Shown in pieces: positions 7,647 through 15,281 of a stretch of 23,320 nucleotides of DNA. Position numbers and translations under genes: made by a program. Source of the stretch: an uncultured Collinsella sp. (GTDB taxonomy: Bacteria > Actinomycetota > Coriobacteriia > Coriobacteriales > Coriobacteriaceae); contig CALGZX010000059.1 of assembly GCA_937934165.1 (NCBI GenBank), positions 1 through 23,320 of the forward strand. Direction: 5' to 3'. The first letter of the stretch is position 1. Every line of letters starts with the position of its first letter. The notes below the pieces were generated by a model. The model had not been told where the DNA came from, searched no databases, and was given only the letters and a program-made list of their open reading frames with translations.

Positions 7647-8609
7647 TCACGATTTTCTCAAGATGTTCGTAATCCAGAGCAAAAGCGCGGTCTGAGAATC
7701 GGCCGAACCCTTGAGCGCGAGCTCCACATCGACCGCCCCCTCGAGCGCTGCGACGAGCTCTGCCATCGAAAAGCGACGTGCCCAGGTCAGGTGATTCTTG
7801 ACCTGCCAGGACTGGAGCTTGAGCGTTGCGGCCAGCTCACGACCCTGTCCGCGCGCATCGAGCGCTTTGGCAACGATAAGCTCGCGAATGCGGCCGCACA
7901 GCAATGTGTAAGTCCACACGTAGCTCTTGGCGGGAAGTAGATTGAAGAGCTCGAGCGAGCGGCGCATGTCACGGGCCGAGACCGCATTGAGAAAGTCCCA
8001 GGGTTGAACCTCGGCCGTACGTACAATCCAGCGCTCAACGTCGGCAAGCTCAATTTGCGGTGCCTCGACCATCTGGGCAAGCTTAGCCAAGTCGTTATCG
8101 AGCATGCGAGTGTTTTCACCCGAACGCGAGACGAGTTCCTCGGCGGCCGCCGTCGAGATCGACTTGCCGTGCTGCGTCGCCATCTGCTGCACGCGGCGCG
8201 GAAGCTCCCAGCGCTTGGTGACGGAGCAATCGATCACGGCCTTCTTGTCGATTTTGGCGATCGCCTTATACAGGCGCGTGTTCTTGGCAAGCGAGTCGGC
8301 GATGATGAGGCAGACCGTCGTGGGGCTGGGACTCGCCAGATAGTCGACAAGCGGCTCCGAGACCGCCTTAGCGAGCTTTGAGCAGCCATCAAGGATTACC
8401 AAGCGAAACTCGCTGCCCATCGGAAAGGTGTTAAGCGATCCGATAATGGACTCGATATCGGGGTCCTTGGTCATGTCGCGCTCGTCGAGGTTGAACTCGA
8501 CCATTCCCGACTTTTCCAGACGCGCCTTCATACGCGAGACGGCGTGATCGCGCTTGACGCCGTCGGTACCGACGATCAGATATGCCGGCAGCAGACCGGT
8601 TTCGGACAT
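7647..8609 (-). CDS. holA: DNA polymerase III subunit delta
   Basis: This is a 319-residue HolA, the clamp-loader subunit that opens the beta sliding clamp. The N-terminus (MSETGLLPAYLIVGTDGVKRDHAVSRMK) is the usual delta start, where the protein is handed to the AAA-like fold. The middle has the DLAKLAQM segment and the C-terminus the clamp-loader collar (LLCGRIRELIVAKAL, then LAATLKLQSWQVKN). Family members have low sequence identity, so recognition rests on overall pattern, length and position: holA commonly follows comEC and precedes rpsT. The ATG at 8609 was chosen because GGGAGGGGAG lies just upstream; longer in-frame starts up to 8672 have no such site. It lies 78 bases after comEC in the same orientation. 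Confidence 0.88.
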   Translation of the reverse strand: MSETGLLPAYLIVGTDGVKRDHAVSRMKARLEKSGMVEFNLDERDMTKDPDIESIIGSLNTFPMGSEFRLVILDGCSKLAKAVSEPLVDYLASPSPTTVCLIIADSLAKNTRLYKAIAKIDKKAVIDCSVTKRWELPRRVQQMATQHGKSISTAAAEELVSRSGENTRMLDNDLAKLAQMVEAPQIELADVERWIVRTAEVQPWDFLNAVSARDMRRSLELFNLLPAKSYVWTYTLLCGRIRELIVAKALDARGQGRELAATLKLQSWQVKNHLTWARRFSMAELVAALEGAVDVELALKGSADSQTALLLWITNILRKS

Positions 8610-8687
8610 TACGCTCCCCTCCCGCAGGCCTTCGTATTCGTTCCGTGCCATTCTAGCCCAGGGGCCCACCACACGCCATCGACGTCG

Positions 8688-10991
8688 TCACGGTCGCTGG
8701 CATCGCATCGCAAAGCCCTTTGCGGTCGGGCTGATGGTGATATCACCGTGTTCGATGGTGCATGCGAACGCACCGCCCGCTTCCTGAACGGCATCGATGC
8801 AGGCATCCGACGGATGACCGTATCGATTCCCCTTGCCGGCGCTCGCGAGGGAAAGCTCGGGTCTCAGGACATCCAGCAACTCACCATCGACTGAAACCTT
8901 GGAGCCGTGATGCCCAAGTTTAAGGACATCGATATCCCCCACCTCCTGCACGAATTCCCGTTCTTGGTCGAGCTCGGCATCACCAGTGAGGAGCATACGC
9001 AGGCTCTTGCCTTCCTGAACATAAGAGAGTAGCAGGACAAGCGAGTCCTCATTTCCCTCGCCATCTACGGACTCGAACGGCCACATCACGCGGGCACAAA
9101 ATGAGCCGATGTCGACCGTATCCCCACGGCGCACCTGCCGATACTCAACGCCAGGTCGATTCAATACCTCGGCAGGAGCATCCTCCAACGCATCCGCCGC
9201 CACGGCAATCGTTCCGACCGAAAACTGTTCGAGCACGGCAGGTAGACCACCCCAGTGATCCTCATCCCAATGCGTCACAAAGACGGCATCGATATGGTGC
9301 ACGTTATTGCGAACCAACGCCGCTACCACGCGCTCATCGAGCCCGCAGTCGACGAGTGCTAATGCGTCGCCCTGGCGGATAAGAATCGCATCCGCCTGGC
9401 CCACATCGAGCACCGTCACCGAAGGCGGAGCGAATCGATCCCAGTAGACGTACGGAATCGCAGCCAAGAGCACCAGACATGAAAGCCCCACCGCCATAGG
9501 ACGTGCACGGGGACGCGGCCACCAGACCAACAGAACCGCCAGCAAACACGGCACTAGGTAAATCCACACGCTATCGGGCGACACACTCACGGATGCACCC
9601 GGCACGGCGGCAAACAGCTGCTCGAAGAACAGTGCGCAACGGGCGGCAACCATGGGCACAACGAGCGCCCAAATCCGCAACGGTTCCACGAGCGAAAAGG
9701 GAACCAGCACGATCGACACAGCAAGCAGTACGCTCACCACCGGACCGATGACTGCATTTGCCAGCGGAGCAATGAGCGAGAACGTACCGAAGGCAGGAAT
9801 GGTAATGGGAAGTGTTGCCAGTTGCGAGCACAGCGTGACGGAAAGTATGTTGGCAACGCCCGATGGCACACCCAGCTCACCCAAAGCGTAGGTCGCATAG
9901 GGGCAAAAGCACAGAATGGCTAAGACGCTGGCACACGAGAGCTGAAAGCCCATCTCGAACAGCACCGTCGGCCGCAGTAGCACAAAGATGGACATGGTTA
10001 CGAAGAGTGCCGATGCGCCGTGCCGGCGACGCCCCGCGCCGTTTACGACAAGCGTCGCGAACACCATGCAGCACGCGCGCACGGCCGAGGGAGACGCGCC
10101 CGTAAAGGCAGTGTAGCCCACAAGCGCCATCGCCATTATCGCCCGCTGAACACCACGTGAGCAGCGAGTCTTTTGCAATACACCCTCGATTACAAATCCC
10201 ACGATAGCCAAATGGCTGCCGGAGACGGCTATAAGATGCGCCGTTCCCGTCACCGAAAACCAGTCGCCCGCCGGCTGGGCGCGCAGTTCGGCCGAACGAC
10301 CGCAGACGACACCGGCTATGAGTGCACGCGCCGGGTCGGTCGCAGGCGCGATGGACGCAAGCAGCCCATTTCGCAGCCGAAGCAGCGGTCCCGGAGAGCC
10401 CTCATCGGCCGACACAATCCGAACGACTTTAACCTTGCGCACCTCGCCTCGGAGCACGCGCGATCGTCCATACGCATCGTTCTCAAAACGTGAAACGCGA
10501 CCGATAACACGCACGTACGCCCCGACCTTGAGCTCGCGGTCGCACGATAGGCGAACCGTTGCCAAGTTCTTACCGTCCGCGCGTGCCTCGCAGGTATAGG
10601 AATACACGTCGTCGTTTATGGATGGATCGCCCTGCACGATAAACTCGAGGCCGCTTGCCGCTCGACCGTCGAGCGCCTTCGAGGCGCTGAGCGCACCCAC
10701 AGCCCACCACGCCGAGACGACCGCTCCCGCCACGAGACCGACGGACGCGGCATACAACCACCGCTTCAAAGGGGCAAGCCGCGCACAAGATTGAGCCAGC
10801 ACAACGAATACCGTCGTCGCAACGGGAATGGCCCATAGCAGCCCGACCGCCGGCGCCTGCTCCCTCAGCAGCGCATCAGCGGCCACGTTGAGCACCGAGG
10901 CGCAGCTCATGCACATGCCGGCACACAGGGCCATCGTCCACGGCATCAGGGGCCGCGGAGGCATCACATGCTCGCGCTCGGTCGCACTCAT
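8688..10991 (-). CDS. comEC: ComEC/Rec2 DNA-uptake channel
   Basis: This is a 767-residue polytopic membrane protein that forms the channel for single-stranded DNA in natural transformation. Order of parts: N-terminal membrane segments (LMPWTMALCAGMCMSCASVL and on), an OB-like external domain (about residues 100-210), the Competence domain with many helices (TGTAHLIAVSGSHLAIVGFVIEG around residue 255), and a C-terminal metallo-beta-lactamase-like domain. The latter opens with VTVLDVGQADAILI. It has the HxDxDH site at 574-579 (THWDEDHWGG), LLTGDAE near 670 and LGHHGS near 692, so the nuclease-like site looks intact. The ATG at 10991 overlaps the comEA stop by four bases (ATGA), a clear sign of coupling. 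No disruption is visible; whether the cell is competent cannot be judged from this window. Confidence 0.94.
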   Translation of the reverse strand: MSATEREHVMPPRPLMPWTMALCAGMCMSCASVLNVAADALLREQAPAVGLLWAIPVATTVFVVLAQSCARLAPLKRWLYAASVGLVAGAVVSAWWAVGALSASKALDGRAASGLEFIVQGDPSINDDVYSYTCEARADGKNLATVRLSCDRELKVGAYVRVIGRVSRFENDAYGRSRVLRGEVRKVKVVRIVSADEGSPGPLLRLRNGLLASIAPATDPARALIAGVVCGRSAELRAQPAGDWFSVTGTAHLIAVSGSHLAIVGFVIEGVLQKTRCSRGVQRAIMAMALVGYTAFTGASPSAVRACCMVFATLVVNGAGRRRHGASALFVTMSIFVLLRPTVLFEMGFQLSCASVLAILCFCPYATYALGELGVPSGVANILSVTLCSQLATLPITIPAFGTFSLIAPLANAVIGPVVSVLLAVSIVLVPFSLVEPLRIWALVVPMVAARCALFFEQLFAAVPGASVSVSPDSVWIYLVPCLLAVLLVWWPRPRARPMAVGLSCLVLLAAIPYVYWDRFAPPSVTVLDVGQADAILIRQGDALALVDCGLDERVVAALVRNNVHHIDAVFVTHWDEDHWGGLPAVLEQFSVGTIAVAADALEDAPAEVLNRPGVEYRQVRRGDTVDIGSFCARVMWPFESVDGEGNEDSLVLLLSYVQEGKSLRMLLTGDAELDQEREFVQEVGDIDVLKLGHHGSKVSVDGELLDVLRPELSLASAGKGNRYGHPSDACIDAVQEAGGAFACTIEHGDITISPTAKGFAMRCQRP

Positions 10992-11701
10992 ACGCAGATG
11001 CAATCTTTGATTTTGGCAAGCTTCTTCTCGCCGATTCCCGATACACGCATCAGATCGTCAACCGAGGCAAAAGCACCGTTCTTTGTCCGCTCATCGATAA
11101 TCGACTGGGCCATGGAGGGACCGATGCCCGAGAGCGTCTGCAGTTCTGCCGCGCTTGCCGTATTGATATTTACTAGGCCTGTTGCGCCACTCACGCCCGA
11201 TGATGCGAAAGCCCCACCATCAACACCGGCTTCCGCAATGGACGTCTGCTGCTCCCCTACCGTTGGAACGTGAATCTTCTGTCCATCGACGACCTTAGAT
11301 GCCCGATTGAGCCCCGTAACGTCTGCCTCAGGCGCCAGCCCGCCGGCGGCATCAATCGCCTGAGCCACCCGCGCGCCGTCTTTGAGCCTGTATACACCGG
11401 GCGACACAACAGCGCCATCAACATCGACATAGACTTCTGCCGCGGCAGACGCCTTAGACGAAGAGCCTTCGGATGTCTTTCCGCTCGAGGCATCGCCGGA
11501 TCCCGGCTCCACCAACGAGTCTGAACCGTCAGTGCGCTCAAACGACACGCCGCCGGCACCGCCGCCAAGGTTCGCCATCGCCAAGCCGCTCGCCATCGCA
11601 ATGACGACCAGTATCGCCACGACCACCGCCTTATGACCGAACAGCTTGTCCGCCAAGCGGTCCATCTTTTTGACCCGTTCGTGTTGTTCGCGCTGCGCCA
11701 T
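10988..11701 (-). CDS. comEA: ComEA-type DNA receptor (SLBB and helix-hairpin-helix)
   Basis: This is a 237-residue membrane-anchored DNA-binding protein that captures double-stranded DNA for uptake by ComEC. A short charged N-terminus is followed by one membrane helix at about 25-44 (AVVVAILVVIAMASGLAMA), then a Ser/Gly-rich linker. An SLBB domain spans about 85-145 (EVYVDVDGAVVSPGVYRL to DGQKIHVP). The C-terminal tandem helix-hairpin-helix is at about 174-237 (VNINTASAAELQTLSGIGPSMAQSI, then LMRVSGIGEKKLAKIKDCI). The ATG at 11701 has GGGAGG 7 bases upstream; upstream in-frame starts to 11746 lack one. It heads the comEA-comEC-holA unit. Confidence 0.93.
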   Translation of the reverse strand: MAQREQHERVKKMDRLADKLFGHKAVVVAILVVIAMASGLAMANLGGGAGGVSFERTDGSDSLVEPGSGDASSGKTSEGSSSKASAAAEVYVDVDGAVVSPGVYRLKDGARVAQAIDAAGGLAPEADVTGLNRASKVVDGQKIHVPTVGEQQTSIAEAGVDGGAFASSGVSGATGLVNINTASAAELQTLSGIGPSMAQSIIDERTKNGAFASVDDLMRVSGIGEKKLAKIKDCICV

Positions 11702-11758
11702 AGCAAAACCTCCCAACACCATCGTGTCAGGAAAGGAACTCCGCAACAGCTACGCTCC

Positions 11759-11770
11759 AAAACCGGTTTT
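11759..11770. promoter_or_regulatory. Perfect 12-bp palindrome upstream of comEA
   Basis: AAAACCGGTTTT is a perfect palindrome 58 bases upstream of the comEA start, inside a 213-base gap (11702-11914) otherwise holding only the thiI terminator. It could be an operator for the com genes; no protein can be named and chance is possible. Confidence 0.3.
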
Positions 11771-11871
11771 AGCGGTCAAACCAAAAACCGACCAAAACAT
11801 TGCACAAATCTGTCCATTTATTCAGGCACACGTCAGCAAATGAACACTTAGCCGCAAAATGCCCAGATAGC

Positions 11872-11904
11872 AAAAGACCGACGATGCAGGCGCATCGTCG
11901 GTCT
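11872..11904 (-). terminator. Intrinsic terminator of the mihF-gmk-rpoZ-thiI operon
   Basis: A perfect 13-bp stem (arms 11875-11887 and 11892-11904, AGACCGACGATGC and its complement) with a 4-base loop is followed on the minus strand by TTTTGC. It starts 10 bases after the thiI stop. Confidence 0.88.
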
Positions 11905-11914
11905 ATGCACAAAT

Positions 11915-13159
11915 TTACTCGTGATCTTGGTAAATCTCACGCGGAGCAAGCTCCGAATGTTTGCGTTTTAAGGTCTTAGGGGCCTTATACGTGTTGCTGG
12001 AGAAGTCAATGTACTCGGTCTGCTTAAGCAGACGCTCGATCATCTCCTCGTGGTCGAACAGCTCCCAGGCCTCGTGCACGGCATCGAGTTTGGCGTGCGT
12101 CTCGGGACGACGCGGCATAAACAGCGTGCAGCAGTCGGGCGCCGCCTCGGTGGAAATATCGAACGTGCCGATCTCCTGAGCGCGCGCAATGATCTCCTGC
12201 TTGTCGGACCCGATGAGCGGACGGAACACGGGAATCTTCACGGCCTCGTTGACGGCCATGATATTCTCGAGCGTCTGGGAGGCAACCTGACCGAGCGACT
12301 CGCCGGTCACGATGGCCTTGGCGCCCTCGATATGCGCGATACGCTCGGCAACCGAATACATGATGCGGCGATACATGATCACGCGCAGGTTGCTGGGACA
12401 GGTGACCGAAATCTCACGCTGGCAGTCGCCAAACGGCACCACGTACAGGCGGCCGATCTGGACACCCGGCTCAAGCGCACGAATGATGTCCTGCACCAAA
12501 TACTCACTCGTGTCGGGCGTCTGCGGACGACCTGAGAAATGTACCGGCACGCACACCGCGCCGCGACGCGCGAGCATCCAGGTTGCCACCGGAGAATCAA
12601 TACCCGACGACAGCAGCGTCACGACCTTGCCGGCAGAACCCACCGGCAGACCGCCCACGCCGCGCTCGGAGCGCGCGTACACATAAACGCTACCCTGGAC
12701 CACCAGTACGTGCACCATCGCATCGGGGTCGTGCATTTGAACCTTTTTATCGGGGAAGGCCTCGCACAGCACCTCGCCCACCTGACGATTGATGTCAATC
12801 GAGGTGAGCTCATAATCGGTATTGGAGCGCTTGGCGTGCACCTTAAACGAATCGAAGGAACCAAACTCGCGCAGCGCCTTCACGGCGGCGGCACAGTACT
12901 CCTGAGGGTCGCGATTGGTGTGATACGCCAAAGACACACGAGCAACGCCGGGAACGGTGCGAATGACACGCGCCGCCTCGTCGGCCTGATGCTCGTTAAA
13001 GGTCACGAGGATATAACCGGAAATTCGAGACACGGCATTCACGGAAAAGGCGGCCAAGGCCGCCTTGATGTTATCCATGAGGATATGCTCAAAATGTGCG
13101 CGGTTCTTACCCTTCAGTCCAACCTCGTGATAGTGGACCAGGCAGACGCGAGCCGCCAT
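11915..13159 (-). CDS. thiI: tRNA 4-thiouridine synthase ThiI (no rhodanese domain)
   Basis: This is a 414-residue ThiI, which adenylates and thiolates U8 of tRNA and in some bacteria also supplies sulfur to thiamine. The N-terminal ferredoxin-like part opens with VHYHEVGLKGKNR. The THUMP domain covers about 55-165 (FKVHAKRSNTDYELTS, IDINRQVGEVL). The PP-loop ATP motif SGIDSP is at 185-190. GESLGQVASQTLENI, a ThiI signature, lies further on. The protein ends without the C-terminal rhodanese domain of the E. coli enzyme, as is usual in Gram-positives, so a separate sulfur donor (a NifS-like desulfurase, not in the window) is expected. The ATG at 13159 follows the rpoZ stop with no gap, so translation is probably coupled; no strong ribosome binding site is seen. 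Confidence 0.94.
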   Translation of the reverse strand: MAARVCLVHYHEVGLKGKNRAHFEHILMDNIKAALAAFSVNAVSRISGYILVTFNEHQADEAARVIRTVPGVARVSLAYHTNRDPQEYCAAAVKALREFGSFDSFKVHAKRSNTDYELTSIDINRQVGEVLCEAFPDKKVQMHDPDAMVHVLVVQGSVYVYARSERGVGGLPVGSAGKVVTLLSSGIDSPVATWMLARRGAVCVPVHFSGRPQTPDTSEYLVQDIIRALEPGVQIGRLYVVPFGDCQREISVTCPSNLRVIMYRRIMYSVAERIAHIEGAKAIVTGESLGQVASQTLENIMAVNEAVKIPVFRPLIGSDKQEIIARAQEIGTFDISTEAAPDCCTLFMPRRPETHAKLDAVHEAWELFDHEEMIERLLKQTEYIDFSSNTYKAPKTLKRKHSELAPREIYQDHE

Positions 13160-13441
13160 TTAGGCTTCAGCAACCTTGTGGCCGAGCGCCTTCTCGTAAC
13201 GGGCCTCGTCGTAAGAGATGTCGCCGTCGACAATCTCGTCCATAGCCATCGAAATGGTATCGGCACCGGAAAGCCCGATGGTGATGTCATCGACATCCTG
13301 GACGGCAAGCACGCGGTTGTGCTGGCCACGCAGCATGCTGTTAATATCGCAGGCGCGCTTGGAGGCAAGCGAAGCGAGCAAGAAGCGGTTGTGATCGGTC
13401 TTCTCCAGAAGATCGTCAATGCAAGGCTTTACAACGGACAC
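13160..13441 (-). CDS. rpoZ: RNA polymerase omega subunit
   Basis: This is a 93-residue omega subunit, which helps assemble and stabilise the beta' subunit of RNA polymerase. The conserved core is present: the PCIDDLLEKTDHNRFLLASLASKRACDIN segment (residues 6-34) and the C-terminal DGDISYDEARYEKAL. The position between gmk and thiI supports the call, because gmk-rpoZ is one of the most conserved bacterial pairs. The GTG start at 13441 lies 5 bases after the gmk stop; GAGG overlaps the gmk stop codon and is only 3 bases from the GTG, so the exact start is less sure than the gene. Confidence 0.9.
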   Translation of the reverse strand: MSVVKPCIDDLLEKTDHNRFLLASLASKRACDINSMLRGQHNRVLAVQDVDDITIGLSGADTISMAMDEIVDGDISYDEARYEKALGHKVAEA

Positions 13442-13446
13442 GGACC

Positions 13447-14016
13447 TCAGATCCTTTCATGCATATCGAGAACGCGAACGAGCTCATCGGTCGCGCGGTC
13501 GAGATCGTCATTAACCACGACGTCGTCGTAGCGGTCGGCAAGAGCAAGCTCATCGGCGGCGTTTGCCATACGCAGCTCAATCGTCTCGGGCGTCTCGGTA
13601 CCGCGACCGACTAGACGCTCGCGGAGTACCTCAAGCGAAGGCGGCTTGATAAAGATCAGCACGGCCTCGGGAAAACGTTCCTTCACCTGCAGGGCGCCCT
13701 GGACATCGATCTCCAAAATCAGAGACGCGCCCGAGGCGAGCTTGGATGTGACCTCGCTCACCAACGTGCCGTAGCAGTTACCGTGGACCTCGGCCCACTC
13801 AACAAACTCACCGTTTGCCACGCGGCGGTCGAACTCCTCGCGCGTCAGAAAAAAGTAGTTGACGCCGTCGACCTCACCTTTTCGTGGTGCTCGCGTGGTA
13901 GCCGAAACCGTCAGGCCCAGGTTCGAGCGGCGCTCGCGCACACGAGTGACGAGCGTACCCTTGCCTGCGCCTGACGGTCCAGAAATCACAAAGAGCTTGG
14001 AATCCTGAGCGCTCAC
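13447..14016 (-). CDS. gmk: Guanylate kinase
   Basis: This is a 189-residue guanylate kinase (GMP + ATP to GDP + ADP). The P-loop is SGPSGAGKGT at 12-21. It is followed by the GMP-binding region (VSATTRAPRKGEVDGVNYFF), EFVEWAEVHGNCYGT, and the ILEIDVQGA Walker B-like strand. The lid and C-terminal helices have the usual length. The GTG at 14016 directly abuts the mihF stop codon (TAA GTG) with no separate ribosome binding site, so it probably relies on translational coupling. The mihF-gmk-rpoZ order is typical of actinobacteria. Confidence 0.95.
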   Translation of the reverse strand: MSAQDSKLFVISGPSGAGKGTLVTRVRERRSNLGLTVSATTRAPRKGEVDGVNYFFLTREEFDRRVANGEFVEWAEVHGNCYGTLVSEVTSKLASGASLILEIDVQGALQVKERFPEAVLIFIKPPSLEVLRERLVGRGTETPETIELRMANAADELALADRYDDVVVNDDLDRATDELVRVLDMHERI

Positions 14017-14325
14017 TTATTTGGTCAGCTGCTCGAGGAGCTGCTCGCGCTGACGGACGCCGAGGCCCTGGACGCGACGGGTAGCGGAGATACCGAGCTC
14101 CTCCATGATCTTGGCGGCCTTGGCCTTGCCATAACCAGGGAGAGACTCGATGAGGGTGGAAACCTTCATGCGGGAAGCGATGGGGTCATCGGAGTTGAGC
14201 ACGGACTCGAGGGACTTCTCGCCCTTCTTGATCTGCTCGCGAAGCTCAGCGCGGGCGTGACGTGCGGCAGCAGCCTTCTCAAGAGCCTGCTTGCGCTGCT
14301 CATCGGTAAGCTGAGGGAGTGCCAT
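14017..14325 (-). CDS. mihF: Integration host factor, actinobacterial type (mIHF)
   Basis: This is a 102-residue basic, helical nucleoid protein of the actinobacterial mIHF family, unrelated to the IHF/HU dimers of proteobacteria. It binds and bends DNA. Visible are the N-terminal MALPQLTDEQRKQALEKAAAA helix, a Lys/Arg-rich region (RAELREQIKKGEKSL), and the helix-two-turn-helix-like DNA-binding part (TLIESLPGYGKAKAAKIMEELGI, then RRVQGLGVRQREQLL). The ATG at 14325 has TTGGAGG 5 bases upstream; the ATG four codons earlier lacks one. It leads the operon with gmk, rpoZ and thiI and is strong evidence for an actinobacterial host. Confidence 0.93.
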   Translation of the reverse strand: MALPQLTDEQRKQALEKAAAARHARAELREQIKKGEKSLESVLNSDDPIASRMKVSTLIESLPGYGKAKAAKIMEELGISATRRVQGLGVRQREQLLEQLTK

Positions 14326-14364
14326 TCGAACCTCCAAATAGTTGGGTTATATCTGATTCAATAA

Positions 14365-14401
14365 TTGGCATTTTAGCACGTAGAACGCACAAAATGCCCA
14401 A
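14365..14401 (-). promoter_or_regulatory. mihF promoter overlapped by an inverted repeat
   Basis: The minus strand has an extended -10 (TGC TAAAAT, 14378-14370), about 45 bases before the mihF start. Arms 14365-14374 (TTGGCATTTT) and 14391-14401 (AAAATGCCCAA) form an imperfect inverted repeat with one bulged base, spanning the -10. This could be an operator; autoregulation by mIHF is only a guess. Confidence 0.42.
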
Positions 14402-14461
14402 TCGCGGCTCCATAGGTTAGACGATACCCGCAAAAAGTGCAATATACTGCGCCCAAAGTTA

Positions 14462-14519
14462 AGCCCCTGGCCTGCGATTCCACACAAAGGATGGGAAAGT
14501 TTACGCAGGCACAGGGGCT
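14462..14519. terminator. Long-stem hairpin in the pyrF-mihF gap
   Basis: Arms AGCCCCTGGCCTGCG (14462-14476) and CGCAGGCACAGGGGCT (14504-14519) pair over 15 bp with a single bulged A and enclose a 27-base loop. On the minus strand it starts 45 bases after pyrF and could end the pyr operon, although the downstream T run is poor (TAACTTTGGG). On the plus strand it is followed by ATTTTG and preceded by a TATACT -10-like hexamer at 14443-14448, so a short plus-strand RNA ending here is also possible. A terminator role is likely, the direction unsure. Confidence 0.55.
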
Positions 14520-14564
14520 ATTTTGTGCTAATAAGACCCAAAAGTGGTGACTTAGGGGAATCTT

Positions 14565-15281
14565 TTACGCGACGTTTTCGACCAGCTCGGCGACGATGGC
14601 GTCAAAGGCGGCAACCGGATCGTCGGCACCGGTGATGGGACGGCCCACCACAATGTGGCTTGCGCCACGCTCGATAGCCTGGGAAGGCGTCGCCACGCGG
14701 GACTGGTCACCAAGGGCGGCACCCACCGGACGCACACCCGGAGTCACGATCAGGGCATCGGGACCCAGCAGTTCACGCATGTCGTGAGCCTCCATCGGCG
14801 AGCACACGATGCCATCGATGCCGTTGGCCTGAGCGAGCTTTGCCAGGCGGGCGGCCTCCTCGGCCACGGGCGACTCGACGCCGATCTCGCTCAAGGCATC
14901 CTGATTCATGCTCGTGAGCACGGTGATGGCGACGAGCTTGGCGCGGTCCTCGCGCGCCTCCTCGGCACCCTCGCGGCAGGCAGCGAGCATGGCGCCCGAA
15001 CCCAAGCCGTGAACCGAGAGCAGGTCGGCACCGGCAAGCGAGGCCGAACGGGCGGCACCGCGAACCTGATGCGGAATATCATGGAACTTAAGGTCAAGGA
15101 AGACCTTAAAGCCCAGGTCCTTAAAGGTCTTGACGATCTCGGGGCCCTCAGCGTAATAGAGCGTCATGCCAACCTTAAGCCAGGCGGCATGGCCCGAAAG
15201 CTCGTGGGCGAGCTCGAGCGCACGCTCACGATCGCAGTCGAGGGCGACGATTACGCGGTCGCGGGCATCGGTCTCTAGCAT
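14565..15281 (-). CDS. pyrF: Orotidine 5'-phosphate decarboxylase
   Basis: This is a 238-residue OMP decarboxylase, last step of UMP synthesis. The catalytic DxKxxD motif is at D63, K65, D68 (FLDLKFHDIPHQV). VIVALDCD at 10-17 is the first barrel strand. The C-terminal phosphate loop shows as VTPGVRPVG followed by HIVVGRPIT. Length matches the short bacterial class I enzyme. The ATG at 15281 overlaps the pyrD stop by seven bases (ATGCTAG), which indicates coupling. It is the last gene of the pyr operon here; pyrE, which often lies beside it, is absent from the window. Confidence 0.96.
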   Translation of the reverse strand: MLETDARDRVIVALDCDRERALELAHELSGHAAWLKVGMTLYYAEGPEIVKTFKDLGFKVFLDLKFHDIPHQVRGAARSASLAGADLLSVHGLGSGAMLAACREGAEEAREDRAKLVAITVLTSMNQDALSEIGVESPVAEEAARLAKLAQANGIDGIVCSPMEAHDMRELLGPDALIVTPGVRPVGAALGDQSRVATPSQAIERGASHIVVGRPITGADDPVAAFDAIVAELVENVA

